Assembly: GCA_003315675.1 (NCBI GenBank)
Contig: NIZU01000015.1
Coordinates: forward strand, 1 to 32,745
Source of the DNA: Methanocorpusculum sp. MCE
Lineage (GTDB): Archaea; Halobacteriota; Methanomicrobia; Methanomicrobiales; Methanocorpusculaceae
Length of the DNA stretch: 32,745 bases
Direction: 5' to 3'
Numbering within the stretch: position 1 is the stretch's first letter; each line of letters starts with the position of its first letter. Shown here piece after piece: positions 14,464 through 22,356 of this stretch. Position numbers and translations under genes: made by a program. The notes under the pieces were generated by a model. It did not search any database and was not told the origin of the DNA. It saw nothing but the letters and a program-made list of their open reading frames with translations.

Positions 14464-15587
14464 AGACGGAAGATGGATTTGCCTCCGCTGTTTTACACGC
14501 AGCTGATGCTTGTTACGCGGTCCCGGGTTATCCGGTCACGGATCTTGCGGAAAAATGCGGAGCGGAGTACACGATTAATGAAAAGATCGCTCTTGCGTAT
14601 GCTCTCGGGATGTCGCTTTCCGGGAAGAGAGCTGTGGTCATCGTCAAGAACGCTGGACTGAACACCCTTTCCGATCCGCTGGTCTCAGCGACCTATCAGG
14701 GGCTTAAGGCAGGTGTCGTGATCATTGCTGGAGACGATACCGAGGTTCGCGGATCCCAGACCCGGCAGGATTCACGAAAGTACGGGGATGTTGCTTCGGT
14801 TCCGGTCCTTGAACCAACAGCTGATGACCTCTGCTTTTCGGTCGAGGAGGCCATGAAGCGTTCGGAAACCTACTCGAGGGTCGCGATCATTCGTGTCACT
14901 CCGCCTGTTTTGGATGCCGAAGCTTCGGATGTTTCCCTTCCTGAACGAAGAGACGGATCCGGGATAGTATTCCCGGATGATCTGACGATGAAAGGAAAAT
15001 GCGCGTATGCAGAGAACATCACCGCCGTTATGAAACATGATCAGAACCGGCAGAAGATCGTTCCCGAGACGTTCGCTTCCCGCGGTCATTATCGGACGGT
15101 CTGCAGAACCTGCCCATACAAACCGCTGTTTTCCATCCTGAAAAACACGCTTTCACAGAATAATACTGCTGCGATCTGCGATACCGGATGTTCGCTTCTA
15201 TCAAAAAATCCGCCGTTTTCCTTCTCTCTTGCGAATTACGGGCTCGGATCTTCGCCGGCGGTTGCTGCAAAAAGCACGAAGGTCGCCCTCATGGGTGATT
15301 ATGCGGTTTTGCACTCGGGGCTGAATGCCCTCATCGATATGTACGAAAAGCACTGCTCTTTGCTCTGTATTATTTTGAAAAACAGAAAACTTGGCATGAC
15401 CGGCGGTCAGGACTGCCCGGATATTCTGCCTTATCTGGCCCGGTTTACACTCACCGTCATTTCGGCCGCTGATCCTCGTCTTGAAGAGCTGATTGATAAA
15501 GAAGTTGCTGAAAATACCGGCCTGAGAGTTCTGGTCGTCGAAGGGGAGTGCCCCTCTGGAGAAAATCATGAAATCATTGAATGTTGA
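14460..15587 (+). CDS. IorA-like thiamine-diphosphate enzyme without ferredoxin domain; candidate 2-oxoacid decarboxylase
   Basis: The 375-residue protein resembles the alpha subunit of indolepyruvate:ferredoxin oxidoreductase (IorA). It has the Pyr domain with the NEK motif and likely cofactor-activating Glu41, then VKNAGLNTLSDPL and GSQTRQDSRKYGDVASVPVLEP. The TPP domain has CRTCP at 215-219, CDTGCSLL, and the Mg-TPP motif from GD at 279-280 to N308, followed by GMTGGQ. IorA is usually about 600 residues and ends in two [4Fe-4S] clusters; here that domain and the middle domain are missing. Without a cluster path to ferredoxin, simple decarboxylation is more likely than oxidative decarboxylation. 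It overlaps the radical SAM gene by four bases and aksA by 20. In a coenzyme B operon the obvious substrate is 2-oxosuberate; this is inference. The ATG at 14460 is chosen over 14394 by alignment and overlap. Confidence 0.82.
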   Translation: MKTEDGFASAVLHAADACYAVPGYPVTDLAEKCGAEYTINEKIALAYALGMSLSGKRAVVIVKNAGLNTLSDPLVSATYQGLKAGVVIIAGDDTEVRGSQTRQDSRKYGDVASVPVLEPTADDLCFSVEEAMKRSETYSRVAIIRVTPPVLDAEASDVSLPERRDGSGIVFPDDLTMKGKCAYAENITAVMKHDQNRQKIVPETFASRGHYRTVCRTCPYKPLFSILKNTLSQNNTAAICDTGCSLLSKNPPFSFSLANYGLGSSPAVAAKSTKVALMGDYAVLHSGLNALIDMYEKHCSLLCIILKNRKLGMTGGQDCPDILPYLARFTLTVISAADPRLEELIDKEVAENTGLRVLVVEGECPSGENHEIIEC

Positions 15588-16734
15588 AATATGCGATGTA
15601 ACGCTCAGGGATGGTGAACAGACACCTGGGGTGTCTTTCACCTGCGAAGAAAAACAGGATATTGCCCAGCGCCTCTCCGATATCGGGATCGATATCATCG
15701 AAGCAGGATTTCCCAGCGTATCCGAGTACGAAAAGCGCAGCGTGCGGTCCATCGTCGAGATGGATCTGCCGTCTGAGATATGCTGTTTGTCTCGCTGTGT
15801 TCAAAGTGATATCGACGCAGCGATAGACTGCGGTGTCGATCTTGTCAGTCTGTTTTTCGCGACATCGGATCTGCATCTCCGTATAAAATACAAGAAGACC
15901 CGGGAAGAGATGCTCGATCTTGCTCTTGGCATGCTGGATTATGCTCTCGATCACGGGATAAAGGTCAGATTCTCCGCCGAGGATGCATCGAGGACCGACA
16001 TCGGATTTTTGAAAGAGATGTATGCGAAAGGAGCTGAACGGGGAGCTTCCTACAGCAGTTATGCCGATACGGTCGGCTGCATGACGCCTCTTTCCATGTA
16101 CGAGACCGTGCTTGATCTGAATGCCGGGCTGAAAAATCCTCTGTGTGTTCACTGTCATAATGACATGGGTTTTGCCAGTGCCAACACGTTTACTGCAGCC
16201 CAGGCAGGAGCATTCCAGCTTCACACGACCGTAAACGGTATCGGCGAGCGGTGCGGAAACGCTTCCCTTGAAGAGGTTCTCGTCGCACTCAGAATGCAGG
16301 GGGGCGTCGACCGGTATGATCTGTCTGCTCTTCAGATTCTTTCCAGGACTGTTGAAACCTATTCTGGTATCAAAATTGCAAAGACAAAACCGGTTGTGGG
16401 CGAGCATGCCTTCTGTCATGAGAGCGGGATACACATCGCGGCTTTGATTCAGGATAGAAATACCTACGAGTATTATCCGCCCGAGATGGTCGGGGCTGAG
16501 CAGAAGTTCATTCTCGGCAAACATACTGGGAGAAAAGGACTTGAGTATATTCTGACGACCCTTGGATACAGTCCGGTCCCAAGTGAGATCGATATTATTT
16601 TGGAGCGGATCAAATCGATCAGCGAGACAAAGCAGAGCATCACTCAGGATGTTCTTCTCTCGGTAATTTCCGAGGCCAGACAGGAGACTGAATTAAAAAA
16701 GACGTCGGGCTCGGATAAAGCCAGGACGGGATGA
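15568..16734 (+). CDS. aksA: Homocitrate synthase family protein, AksA
   Basis: AksA condenses acetyl-CoA with 2-oxoglutarate, and then with its C6 and C7 homologues, in the chain elongation that leads to 2-oxosuberate for coenzyme B. The 388-residue protein shows the DRE-TIM family motifs: TLRDGEQTPG at 12-21, IEAGFPSVSE, FSAEDASRT, ADTVGC, the metal-binding HCHNDMGFA and GIGERCGNASLEE. The C-terminal part has GIKIAKTKPVVGEHAFCHESGIH and LGKHTG. Isopropylmalate and citramalate synthases are close relatives, so the assignment rests partly on the aksDEF genes behind it. It starts 20 bases before the TPP enzyme stop, with GGAG eight bases ahead of the ATG. Confidence 0.8.
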   Translation: MKSLNVEICDVTLRDGEQTPGVSFTCEEKQDIAQRLSDIGIDIIEAGFPSVSEYEKRSVRSIVEMDLPSEICCLSRCVQSDIDAAIDCGVDLVSLFFATSDLHLRIKYKKTREEMLDLALGMLDYALDHGIKVRFSAEDASRTDIGFLKEMYAKGAERGASYSSYADTVGCMTPLSMYETVLDLNAGLKNPLCVHCHNDMGFASANTFTAAQAGAFQLHTTVNGIGERCGNASLEEVLVALRMQGGVDRYDLSALQILSRTVETYSGIKIAKTKPVVGEHAFCHESGIHIAALIQDRNTYEYYPPEMVGAEQKFILGKHTGRKGLEYILTTLGYSPVPSEIDIILERIKSISETKQSITQDVLLSVISEARQETELKKTSGSDKARTG

Positions 16735-17981
16735 ATATGACAGATACACTTTCCGAACGGATCCTCGGGTCGGCCGAAGGAACGTATGTCGACCGGATGG
16801 TCGATCGTGCGTTTGCTCATGACGGAACCGGTGCTCAGGCATTGGTCGCATTCGAAAATTTCCGGATACCAGGCAAGTCCGTTATCAATCCTGAAAAATT
16901 ATCTATAATATATGATCACATCTCGCCGGCGAACAACTCGGTCACTGCCAATCTTCAGGGAGATCTTCGCACGTTTTCCCGAGAGAACGGAATGCATTTT
17001 CACGAGGTTGGCTGCGGGATCTGCCATCAGATAATGAGCGAAGGAGTCTGTCTTCCTGGCGAGATCGTTGTAGGAGCCGATTCACATTCATGTACGCTTG
17101 GGGCACTCGGCGCATTTTCAACCGGTGTCGGAGCAACCGATATGGCGGGAATCTGGGCGACCGGCGGAACCTGGTTTAGAGTTCCCGAATCTATCGGTGT
17201 TGTGCTCTCCGGCAAACTTTCCGGCCATGCCGAGTCTAAGGATATTGCACTATCTTATGTAAAGGCGATTGGCATGGACGGGGGGACCTACAAAGCTCTG
17301 GAATTTATCGGTGACGGGGCCGCCGGCATGCCGGTCGAAGGAAGGCTGACGTTGTCTAACATGGCTGTCGAGACCGGGGCGAAGGCCGGTTTGTTTTATG
17401 CGGATGAATTGACCCGCGAACATCTGATGACCTACGGGGCGGATGAGAAAACAATTTCTCTGCAGAAACCCGAAGACTGCAGCTATGAATCCGAGATCCA
17501 CCTCGACCTCGACGATATCGAACCGCTGCTTGCCGTTCCTCACCGGGTCGATAACGCCGTACCGGTTACAGAGTATTCCGGGACCCCGATTGATCAAGTA
17601 TTTGTGGGTACCTGCACAAACGGACGGTTTGAGGATCTCAAACGGTTCGCTGATATTGTCAGGGGGAAAAAAGTCGCCGTCAGGACGATCGTCACGCCTG
17701 CTTCGAAGGATGCGTACGCAAAAGCTCTATCGACAGGTGTTCTGGCCGATATTCTCGAGGCGGGTTGTGTTATCTGTCCGCCGGGATGTGGTCCTTGTCT
17801 GGGGGCACACATGGGTGTTCTTGGTGAAGGCGAGGTGGGTCTTTCCACAGCGAACCGGAATTTCAGGAACAGAATGGGTGTCGGTGCCGAGTATTATCTC
17901 TGTTCTCCTTCGACTGCTGCCATTAGCGCTCTTTGCGGCGAGATCAGATCGCCTGATGAATTGGAAGGGGGGCTGAACTGA
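16731..17981 (+). CDS. aksD: Homoaconitase large subunit, AksD
   Basis: This is the large subunit of the aconitase-family enzyme that isomerises homocitrate and its longer homologues through the unsaturated intermediate. The 416-residue protein has the family's three [4Fe-4S] cysteines: one in VGTCTNGRFEDL and two in CPPGCGPCLG. It also has the substrate-binding VGADSHSCTLGALGAFSTGVG and the terminal NRNFRNRMG. It overlaps aksA (ATGA) and its stop meets the aksE start (TGATG), so both subunits are made together. LeuC is a near relative; the operon and the small-subunit loop favour homoaconitase. Confidence 0.82.
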   Translation: MNMTDTLSERILGSAEGTYVDRMVDRAFAHDGTGAQALVAFENFRIPGKSVINPEKLSIIYDHISPANNSVTANLQGDLRTFSRENGMHFHEVGCGICHQIMSEGVCLPGEIVVGADSHSCTLGALGAFSTGVGATDMAGIWATGGTWFRVPESIGVVLSGKLSGHAESKDIALSYVKAIGMDGGTYKALEFIGDGAAGMPVEGRLTLSNMAVETGAKAGLFYADELTREHLMTYGADEKTISLQKPEDCSYESEIHLDLDDIEPLLAVPHRVDNAVPVTEYSGTPIDQVFVGTCTNGRFEDLKRFADIVRGKKVAVRTIVTPASKDAYAKALSTGVLADILEAGCVICPPGCGPCLGAHMGVLGEGEVGLSTANRNFRNRMGVGAEYYLCSPSTAAISALCGEIRSPDELEGGLN

Positions 17982-18457
17982 TGATCTTATCTGGACGTGC
18001 CGTTGTGATCGGGGAGGATGTGGATACCGACATGATCATCGCCGGGCGTTATCTTAGGACTACCGACCGGTTGGTGTGGGTGGAGCATGCTTTTGAAGAT
18101 TATGATACGCGTATTGCCGGCCGACTGAACGGCTCGGTTCTGGTTGCCGGAAAAAACATCGGCTGCGGATCATCCCGCGAACAGGCCGCTGCCGCTCTCA
18201 AAGAGGCCGGGGTCCGTGCCGTTGTCGCTCCGTCTTTTGCGAGGATATTTTTTCGGAACTGTGTAAATCTTGGATTATATGTTTTTGAGGCGGATGTCGT
18301 GTGCGAGGATGGGGATGTCGTGTCTTTTGACACCGATGATTCGTATGTAAAAATATCGGATGCCGTTTATCAGGCAAAGCCGCTCTCGAACCGTATGAAG
18401 GAGATTCTCTCCGCCGGCGGGCTGAATGACTATCTCTCCTGGCAGGGTGAGCCATGA
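17981..18457 (+). CDS. aksE: Homoaconitase small subunit, AksE
   Basis: This is the 158-residue swivel-domain subunit that completes the AksD active site. It has VIGEDVDTDMIIAGRYL at the N-terminus, the substrate loop YLRTTD, the nucleotide-like GKNIGCGSSREQAAAALK and APSFARIFFRNCVNLG. The YLRT loop is, from memory of work on the Methanocaldococcus enzymes, the mark of homoaconitase, whereas isopropylmalate isomerase small subunits have other residues there. This is the best sequence argument that the operon serves coenzyme B rather than leucine synthesis. The stop overlaps aksF by four bases. Confidence 0.84.
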   Translation: MILSGRAVVIGEDVDTDMIIAGRYLRTTDRLVWVEHAFEDYDTRIAGRLNGSVLVAGKNIGCGSSREQAAAALKEAGVRAVVAPSFARIFFRNCVNLGLYVFEADVVCEDGDVVSFDTDDSYVKISDAVYQAKPLSNRMKEILSAGGLNDYLSWQGEP

Positions 18458-19458
18458 GCCTTCGTATCGCTGTAGTGAAAGGTGATGGTATCGGGCCAGA
18501 GGTGATCCCCGAGGCTCAAAAAATTCTTGAGCATTTTCTCGCTGATGCGGATTTTTTTGAGGTCGAACTTGGTTTCGCCAAATGGGAGAAGACCGGGTCC
18601 GCCTGTTCTGCAGAAGATATTCGTGAGCTGAAGAGGGCGGACGCCATTCTTTTCGGGGCCGTGACGACACCTCCGGATCCGGATTACCGGAGCGTTCTTC
18701 TGCAGATCAGGCATGAACTCGATCTGTATGCGAATTTCCGTCCTATACGAGCCCTTCAGTCATCCGCTCAAGGTTCACCTGTCGATATTATTATCGTGCG
18801 GGAGAATACCGAGGGACTTTATTCAGGGATCGAGGAGATCGGTGAAGAGAGGTCGACGACCCTCCGTGTGGTGACGAAGGCAGGTTCCAGACGAATTGCA
18901 GAGAAAGCCTGCTCTCTTGTCTTGGAACGAAATCCGGATCATCCGCTCGTTATCGGCTACAAAGGGAACGTGCTCAAATCGGATATGCTTTTCAGGGATA
19001 CCTGTAAAGAGGTCGCCGAGTCATACGGCATACAAACAAAATCCGTGTTTATCGATGCACTTTGTCTCGATGTTTTACAGCATCCGAAAAATTATGATGT
19101 GATTGTTACGACAAACATGTTCGGCGATATCTTAAGCGATGTCTGCGGGTATCTCACCGGAGGTCTTGGGATGCTTCCAAGTGCGAACATCGGCGAAAAA
19201 TATGCATTTGTCGAGCCTGTTCACGGAAGCGCTCCGGACATTGCCGGTAAGGGTATCGCCAATCCCGTTGCTGCGATCCGGAGTGCAGCGATGATGCTTG
19301 AACATTTCGGGATGAAGCAGGAAGCCCGTCTCGTCGAAGAATCGATTGCCGATTTGATTAACAGCGGAGTGTCCACACCTGATCTCGGTGGTTGTGAATC
19401 AACTTCATCGTTCGGCAGCCGTTTGCTTGCAGCCGTCTGTAAAAAAGAAGAGAGATAA
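18454..19458 (+). CDS. aksF: Homoisocitrate dehydrogenase, AksF
   Basis: AksF oxidatively decarboxylates homoisocitrate and its longer homologues with NAD(P), closing each elongation round toward 2-oxosuberate. The 334-residue protein has the beta-decarboxylating dehydrogenase motifs: VVKGDGIGPEVIPEA at the N-terminus, VRENTEGLYSGIEE, KGNVLKSDMLF, NMFGDILSDVCGYLTGGLG and the cofactor-binding PVHGSAPDIAGKGIANPVA. Length is normal. It is the last gene of the mmp11-aks operon and runs convergently into the mmp11-like gene, with 15 bases between the stops. Confidence 0.85.
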   Translation: MSLRIAVVKGDGIGPEVIPEAQKILEHFLADADFFEVELGFAKWEKTGSACSAEDIRELKRADAILFGAVTTPPDPDYRSVLLQIRHELDLYANFRPIRALQSSAQGSPVDIIIVRENTEGLYSGIEEIGEERSTTLRVVTKAGSRRIAEKACSLVLERNPDHPLVIGYKGNVLKSDMLFRDTCKEVAESYGIQTKSVFIDALCLDVLQHPKNYDVIVTTNMFGDILSDVCGYLTGGLGMLPSANIGEKYAFVEPVHGSAPDIAGKGIANPVAAIRSAAMMLEHFGMKQEARLVEESIADLINSGVSTPDLGGCESTSSFGSRLLAAVCKKEER

Positions 19459-19473
19459 ATATAATTTTTTGGA

Positions 19474-20430
19474 TCAGGGTGTTTCGTCGTACAAGCCGGC
19501 TGCTTCAACCCCGCCGTCTGCCCAGAGAAGTGCTCCAAGAGCCCCGATCCTTCCTTTTCCGTTTGCACTGTCGATAAAAGTGATGCCAAGTTTTTCTGCT
19601 TCGGTGACTGCCTCTTCGTGGGTCAGCAGTTCGGTTTTCACCCGCTTTGCATATGCCGAGTCAGGAAGACGAATGCAGGCAAAATAGCAGATGCCGGTTG
19701 TTTTGCTCATCGTTCTTTCTTCAATGAATGATTTGACGAATGCAATAAGCTCGGCCTTTTTCTCAGGTTTTACTGCGAAGGTTATCACTGAACCGGTACA
19801 GTTGGTGGTTTTTTCCGGAGCTTTCGGGTTGAGCTGGATGATCCGCATGCCAAGGAAGGTGGCCCCGTCAATAGAACATGCTTCGCCGCACTTTAATGCA
19901 AGGACCCAGGTTGCTCCCCCCTCTTTCGTGTCGGTATCATCTATACCGAAGGTGATCTTCTCATATTTCGGCAGGATAATAGTACTTCTGCAGATACGTG
20001 CACCGCCTACTTTCAGATCTTCTTCACTCGCATATTCCGTTCTGAGAACACCCGGAGCCTGGGATAAGCAGGCAGCACCCCCAACTCCTGCCCCGGCTGC
20101 TCCCGCCCAGGAGGTTCATACTTCATTTCCCTCTACAACGACGGCTTCAAGTGCCTGTCTGCCGAGTTCTGTATCCGAGGGTCCAAAGCTGATGGGATAC
20201 GAACCGATTTTTGCGATCATTGTCATTGAGGTCCCTTCGGTTTTTGCGGAGATGAGTGCTCCTTTCGCTCTTCTCCGGTTCATGTGGTCCCATTCGATTG
20301 GTCCTCTTGCATGACATTGTTCGTGTATTTCGGCAATGCCGTTTTTTTCATCCGTCATTACAAGGAGGCGGTGACAGAACATCGGTCCAAATTTTTCTTT
20401 TATCTGATTTGGGGTTAATGTGATTTTCAT
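19474..20430 (-). pseudogene. Methanogenesis marker 11-like paralogue, interrupted by in-frame TGA
   Basis: From ATG 20430 one frame spans 318 positions with a single stop, TGA at codon 105 (20116-20118). Before it are GIAEIHEQCHARGPIEWDHM and ALEAVVVEGNEV. Directly after it come TSWAGAAGAGVGGAACLS, STIILPKYEKITFGIDDTDT and KEGGATWVLALKCGEACS, then the C-terminal half ending near 19474. The order and motifs follow mmp11 (VSYLGLGGGGVGASIC and IIGLDDTDTPEEGATW), so this is a diverged paralogue. The stop falls where mmp11 has an ordinary serine in a beta strand. The frame is otherwise clean, so the change is recent, is read through, or is a sequence error. Selenocysteine is unlikely because no cysteine belongs at that position. 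It is divergent from the fwd operon. Confidence 0.8.
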
Positions 20431-20527
20431 ATTTTTGATACCGGGAATTTCGTTAACAGAAAGATCGGTCGTATGAGTATAAGAGATATTCGATGGGTCC
20501 GTTCCAAAGACCCACTTATATTAATCT

Positions 20528-20589
20528 AAACCTGGCAATCAAACCTGGTTGATATCGATGGTAATTTAATCAGGTTTTTTCGCCAGGTT
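20528..20589. promoter_or_regulatory. Clustered AAACCTGG operator-like half-sites
   Basis: AAACCTGG occurs at 20528-20535 and again at 20541-20548, 13 bases apart start to start. The inverted form appears as CAGGTTT at 20571-20577 and CCAGGTT at 20583-20589, 12 bases apart. Two direct and two inverted copies in 62 bases are unlikely by chance in AT-rich sequence and look like the binding site of a dimeric regulator. The regulator is unknown; a metal- or redox-responsive one would suit the operon. Confidence 0.5.
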
Positions 20590-20728
20590 GAAAACTCTGA
20601 AAACGCGCAAAATTGGATTTTATTTGAAAATGAATAAGAATTGAGGATTAATTGAAGAACCCTCTGTTATTTGATTGAATATGTTCAGTTCATGATTTGA
20701 ATAATATGAGTGGGTATATTCTATGTAA

Positions 20729-20760
20729 TTAGTTTAACAATAACTAAATAATAATATATT
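20729..20760 (+). promoter_or_regulatory. Inverted repeat and TATA-like stretch ahead of the fwd-hdr operon
   Basis: TTAGTT (20729-20734) and AACTAA (20742-20747) form an inverted repeat with a seven-base spacer. An AATATATTA stretch follows at about 20752-20760. If this is the TATA box, transcription would start near 20785 and give a leader of about 100 bases before fwdG. The AT-richness of the region makes chance matches likely. Confidence 0.35.
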
Positions 20761-20845
20761 ATGATAAATTCATGCAAATCTAAGCCAGAATCGGGCTTCT
20801 TTTGATTGAGAACATTTATCTATCTTCTTATTCAACTATATCAGT

Positions 20846-20863
20846 AATCGATTTCGGTCGATT
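20846..20863 (+). promoter_or_regulatory. Leader hairpin just upstream of fwdG
   Basis: AATCGA (20846-20851) pairs with TCGATT (20858-20863) around the six-base loop TTTCGG. It ends 21 bases before the fwdG ATG and would lie in the 5' leader. The role is unknown; it could stabilise the message or affect translation. Confidence 0.35.
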
Positions 20864-20884
20864 AAAGGCTGGTGCATATAAGCA

Positions 20885-21157
20885 ATGGCATTTGCAATGC
20901 ATATCAACATGGAGCGATGTACTGGTTGTAACAATTGTGTCGTAGCATGTCCAGTAAACGCACTTGAACTTTGTACCGTAGATCCTGCCTCAACTGACAA
21001 GATCTATACTGTGACCGACGGCAAGGCAATCTCCCTTGACCTGAATCACAAATTATGTGCAGGGTGCGGTGTGTGTGTGGAAGCATGCCCATATAATGTT
21101 ATCAAACTAGTTGCATCGCAGGCCCCCGCGGCAAAAGCTGCTGAAGAGGGTCACTGA
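20885..21157 (+). CDS. fwdG: Formylmethanofuran dehydrogenase ferredoxin subunit FwdG
   Basis: The 90-residue ferredoxin holds two [4Fe-4S] clusters: CTGCNNCVVACP near 12-23 and CAGCGVCVEACP near 58-69. In the Fwd complex, FwdG carries electrons between the polyferredoxin FwdF and the tungsten or molybdenum centre of FwdB. It is the first gene of the operon, 24 bases before fwdF. The start is not certain: ATG 20885 has only a weak GGTG ahead, and ATG 20900 (MHINMERC) also gives a good ferredoxin. The last 15 residues are a low-complexity tail rich in alanine. Confidence 0.85.
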   Translation: MAFAMHINMERCTGCNNCVVACPVNALELCTVDPASTDKIYTVTDGKAISLDLNHKLCAGCGVCVEACPYNVIKLVASQAPAAKAAEEGH

Positions 21158-21180
21158 GGAGAGAGAGAGAGGAAAACATC

Positions 21181-22350
21181 ATGGTAATAAGCACAATGTT
21201 TCCAAAATACTCTACGAAGATCGAGGGTGGATCCGTTACAATGGAGCAGCGTCTCCTGTCGAAGGTTTCTCACCTTGTGTTAACAACCAGCAAGTGTACC
21301 GGTTGTGGCATCTGTGCCGATGCATGTCCCAAAGAAGCGATTTCTTTAGGCATGGTCGGTGCATCTGTCCGCGGTTTAGCTGCTGGTGACGCACCTATCA
21401 CTGTCGACCCCGCAAAATGTTCATACTGCGGTGTCTGCACGATTCTGTGTCCGTTTGATGCACTTCTCGTAGAAGTTGACGGTGAACCGAGCCTCCCGAT
21501 CCTGGAGCAGGAAGGTTTCCCTGAGTATGATTTTACTGCCGAGATTTGCGAGGAGAAGTGCGTCCGCTGTACATCCTGTCATGAGGCCTGCCCGCATGAC
21601 GCCATTGTCAGGGACGTCCCCGTTTATGAAGGCGAAGTTGAAGGCGGCGCAAAACGCCAGACCGCACTCGTTGCAAAAACGACTTTCGTTGTTGACAAAG
21701 AGCTGTGTACAGTCTGTGGTGTCTGTTCATCTCTTTGTCCGGCAATCGAACAGAAGCGTGTTCCGTTCACTGCTGAAAAAGTTGGATCCGAAGGTGAGAT
21801 CATCTGGACCGAAGCCCTCTGTGACGGCTGTAAGGTCTGTGTTGAGGCCTGCCCGCACGATGCAATCACCGTCGACCGGACCGTCAATACCGAGGCCAAG
21901 CTCCCCGGGAAGGTCTCCATCGACAAATCCGAGTGTATCACATGCACCTGGTGTAAACAGGTCTGCCCGAGCGAGGCCGTTACGATCACGAAATTCTTCG
22001 AAGGCGAACTCATCGTCGATGCTTCCAAGTGTCCCGGCGGCTGTTCCACGTGCGTTGACGTCTGTCCGTGCAATGCTCTGTATCTACCGAGCCCCATGCC
22101 GGCCGTCAACATGAAGAGAGACAGCATCGAGGCCAACATCGCCATTAACAATGAGCTGTGTATCCTCTGCGGTGCCTGCGTCAATGCCTGCCCGTCCGAA
22201 GATGCTCTCACGCTGAAGAGAACCGGCATCCGCATCAAAGGACCGGAAACCGACCTGTACAAAAAGATCGCCGCCAAACTGTGTGTTCCTCGTACCTCCA
22301 AACTTGTAGAATCTACCTTTGGTCAGGTCGAAACGAAAAAACTGGAGTGA
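21181..22350 (+). CDS. fwdF: Polyferredoxin FwdF with eight [4Fe-4S] motifs
   Basis: This is an electron-wire subunit of formylmethanofuran dehydrogenase. The 389-residue protein contains eight CxxCxxC..CP-type motifs in series: CTGCGICADACP, CSYCGVCTILCP, CVRCTSCHEACP, CTVCGVCSSLCP, CDGCKVCVEACP, CITCTWCKQVCP, CPGGCSTCVDVCP (one residue longer spacing) and CILCGACVNACP. Eight matches the FwdF known from Methanothermobacter, where it links catalytic units. A long purine-rich Shine-Dalgarno region (GGAGAGAGAGAGAGG) precedes the ATG at 21181; an internal ATG at 21241 would also retain all eight clusters. It is followed after six bases by hdrC, placing the wire gene right next to the Hdr genes. 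Confidence 0.92.
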   Translation: MVISTMFPKYSTKIEGGSVTMEQRLLSKVSHLVLTTSKCTGCGICADACPKEAISLGMVGASVRGLAAGDAPITVDPAKCSYCGVCTILCPFDALLVEVDGEPSLPILEQEGFPEYDFTAEICEEKCVRCTSCHEACPHDAIVRDVPVYEGEVEGGAKRQTALVAKTTFVVDKELCTVCGVCSSLCPAIEQKRVPFTAEKVGSEGEIIWTEALCDGCKVCVEACPHDAITVDRTVNTEAKLPGKVSIDKSECITCTWCKQVCPSEAVTITKFFEGELIVDASKCPGGCSTCVDVCPCNALYLPSPMPAVNMKRDSIEANIAINNELCILCGACVNACPSEDALTLKRTGIRIKGPETDLYKKIAAKLCVPRTSKLVESTFGQVETKKLE

Positions 22351-22356
22351 ACAAAT

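Larger units (their letters stand above)
20431..20884. other. 454-base AT-rich control region between the mmp11-like gene and the fwd-hdr operon
   Basis: No gene is supported here. The stretch is much richer in A and T than its surroundings, especially 20600-20780. It holds a cluster of AAACCTGG-type half-sites (20528-20589), an inverted repeat (20729-20747) next to a TATA-like stretch (20752-20760), a weak hairpin with a T-rich tail (AAGCC 20782-20786 with GGCTT 20794-20798) and a hairpin just before fwdG (20846-20863). A second TATA-like stretch lies at 20515-20523 and reads acceptably on either strand. It is the control region for one or both flanking units. Confidence 0.6.

Noticed and set aside
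15574..16524. 316-residue open frame on the minus strand opposite aksA
   Set aside because: Shadow frame; aksA is conserved and complete on the other strand.
15568..19458. Leucine or isoleucine pathway (leuA, leuC, leuD, leuB) instead of aks
   Set aside because: Families overlap, but the YLRT loop in the small subunit and the company of mmp11 and other methanogen-specific genes favour coenzyme B; a phylogeny would decide.
20116..20118. Selenocysteine at the TGA of the mmp11-like gene
   Set aside because: The related mmp11 has serine, not cysteine, at that position, and no selenoprotein pattern is visible in fwdB or hdrA, where methanogens that use selenocysteine often have it.
20590..20884. 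CRISPR array, tRNA or other RNA gene in the AT-rich gap
   Set aside because: No regular repeats, no cloverleaf and no known RNA motif; only small hairpins are present.
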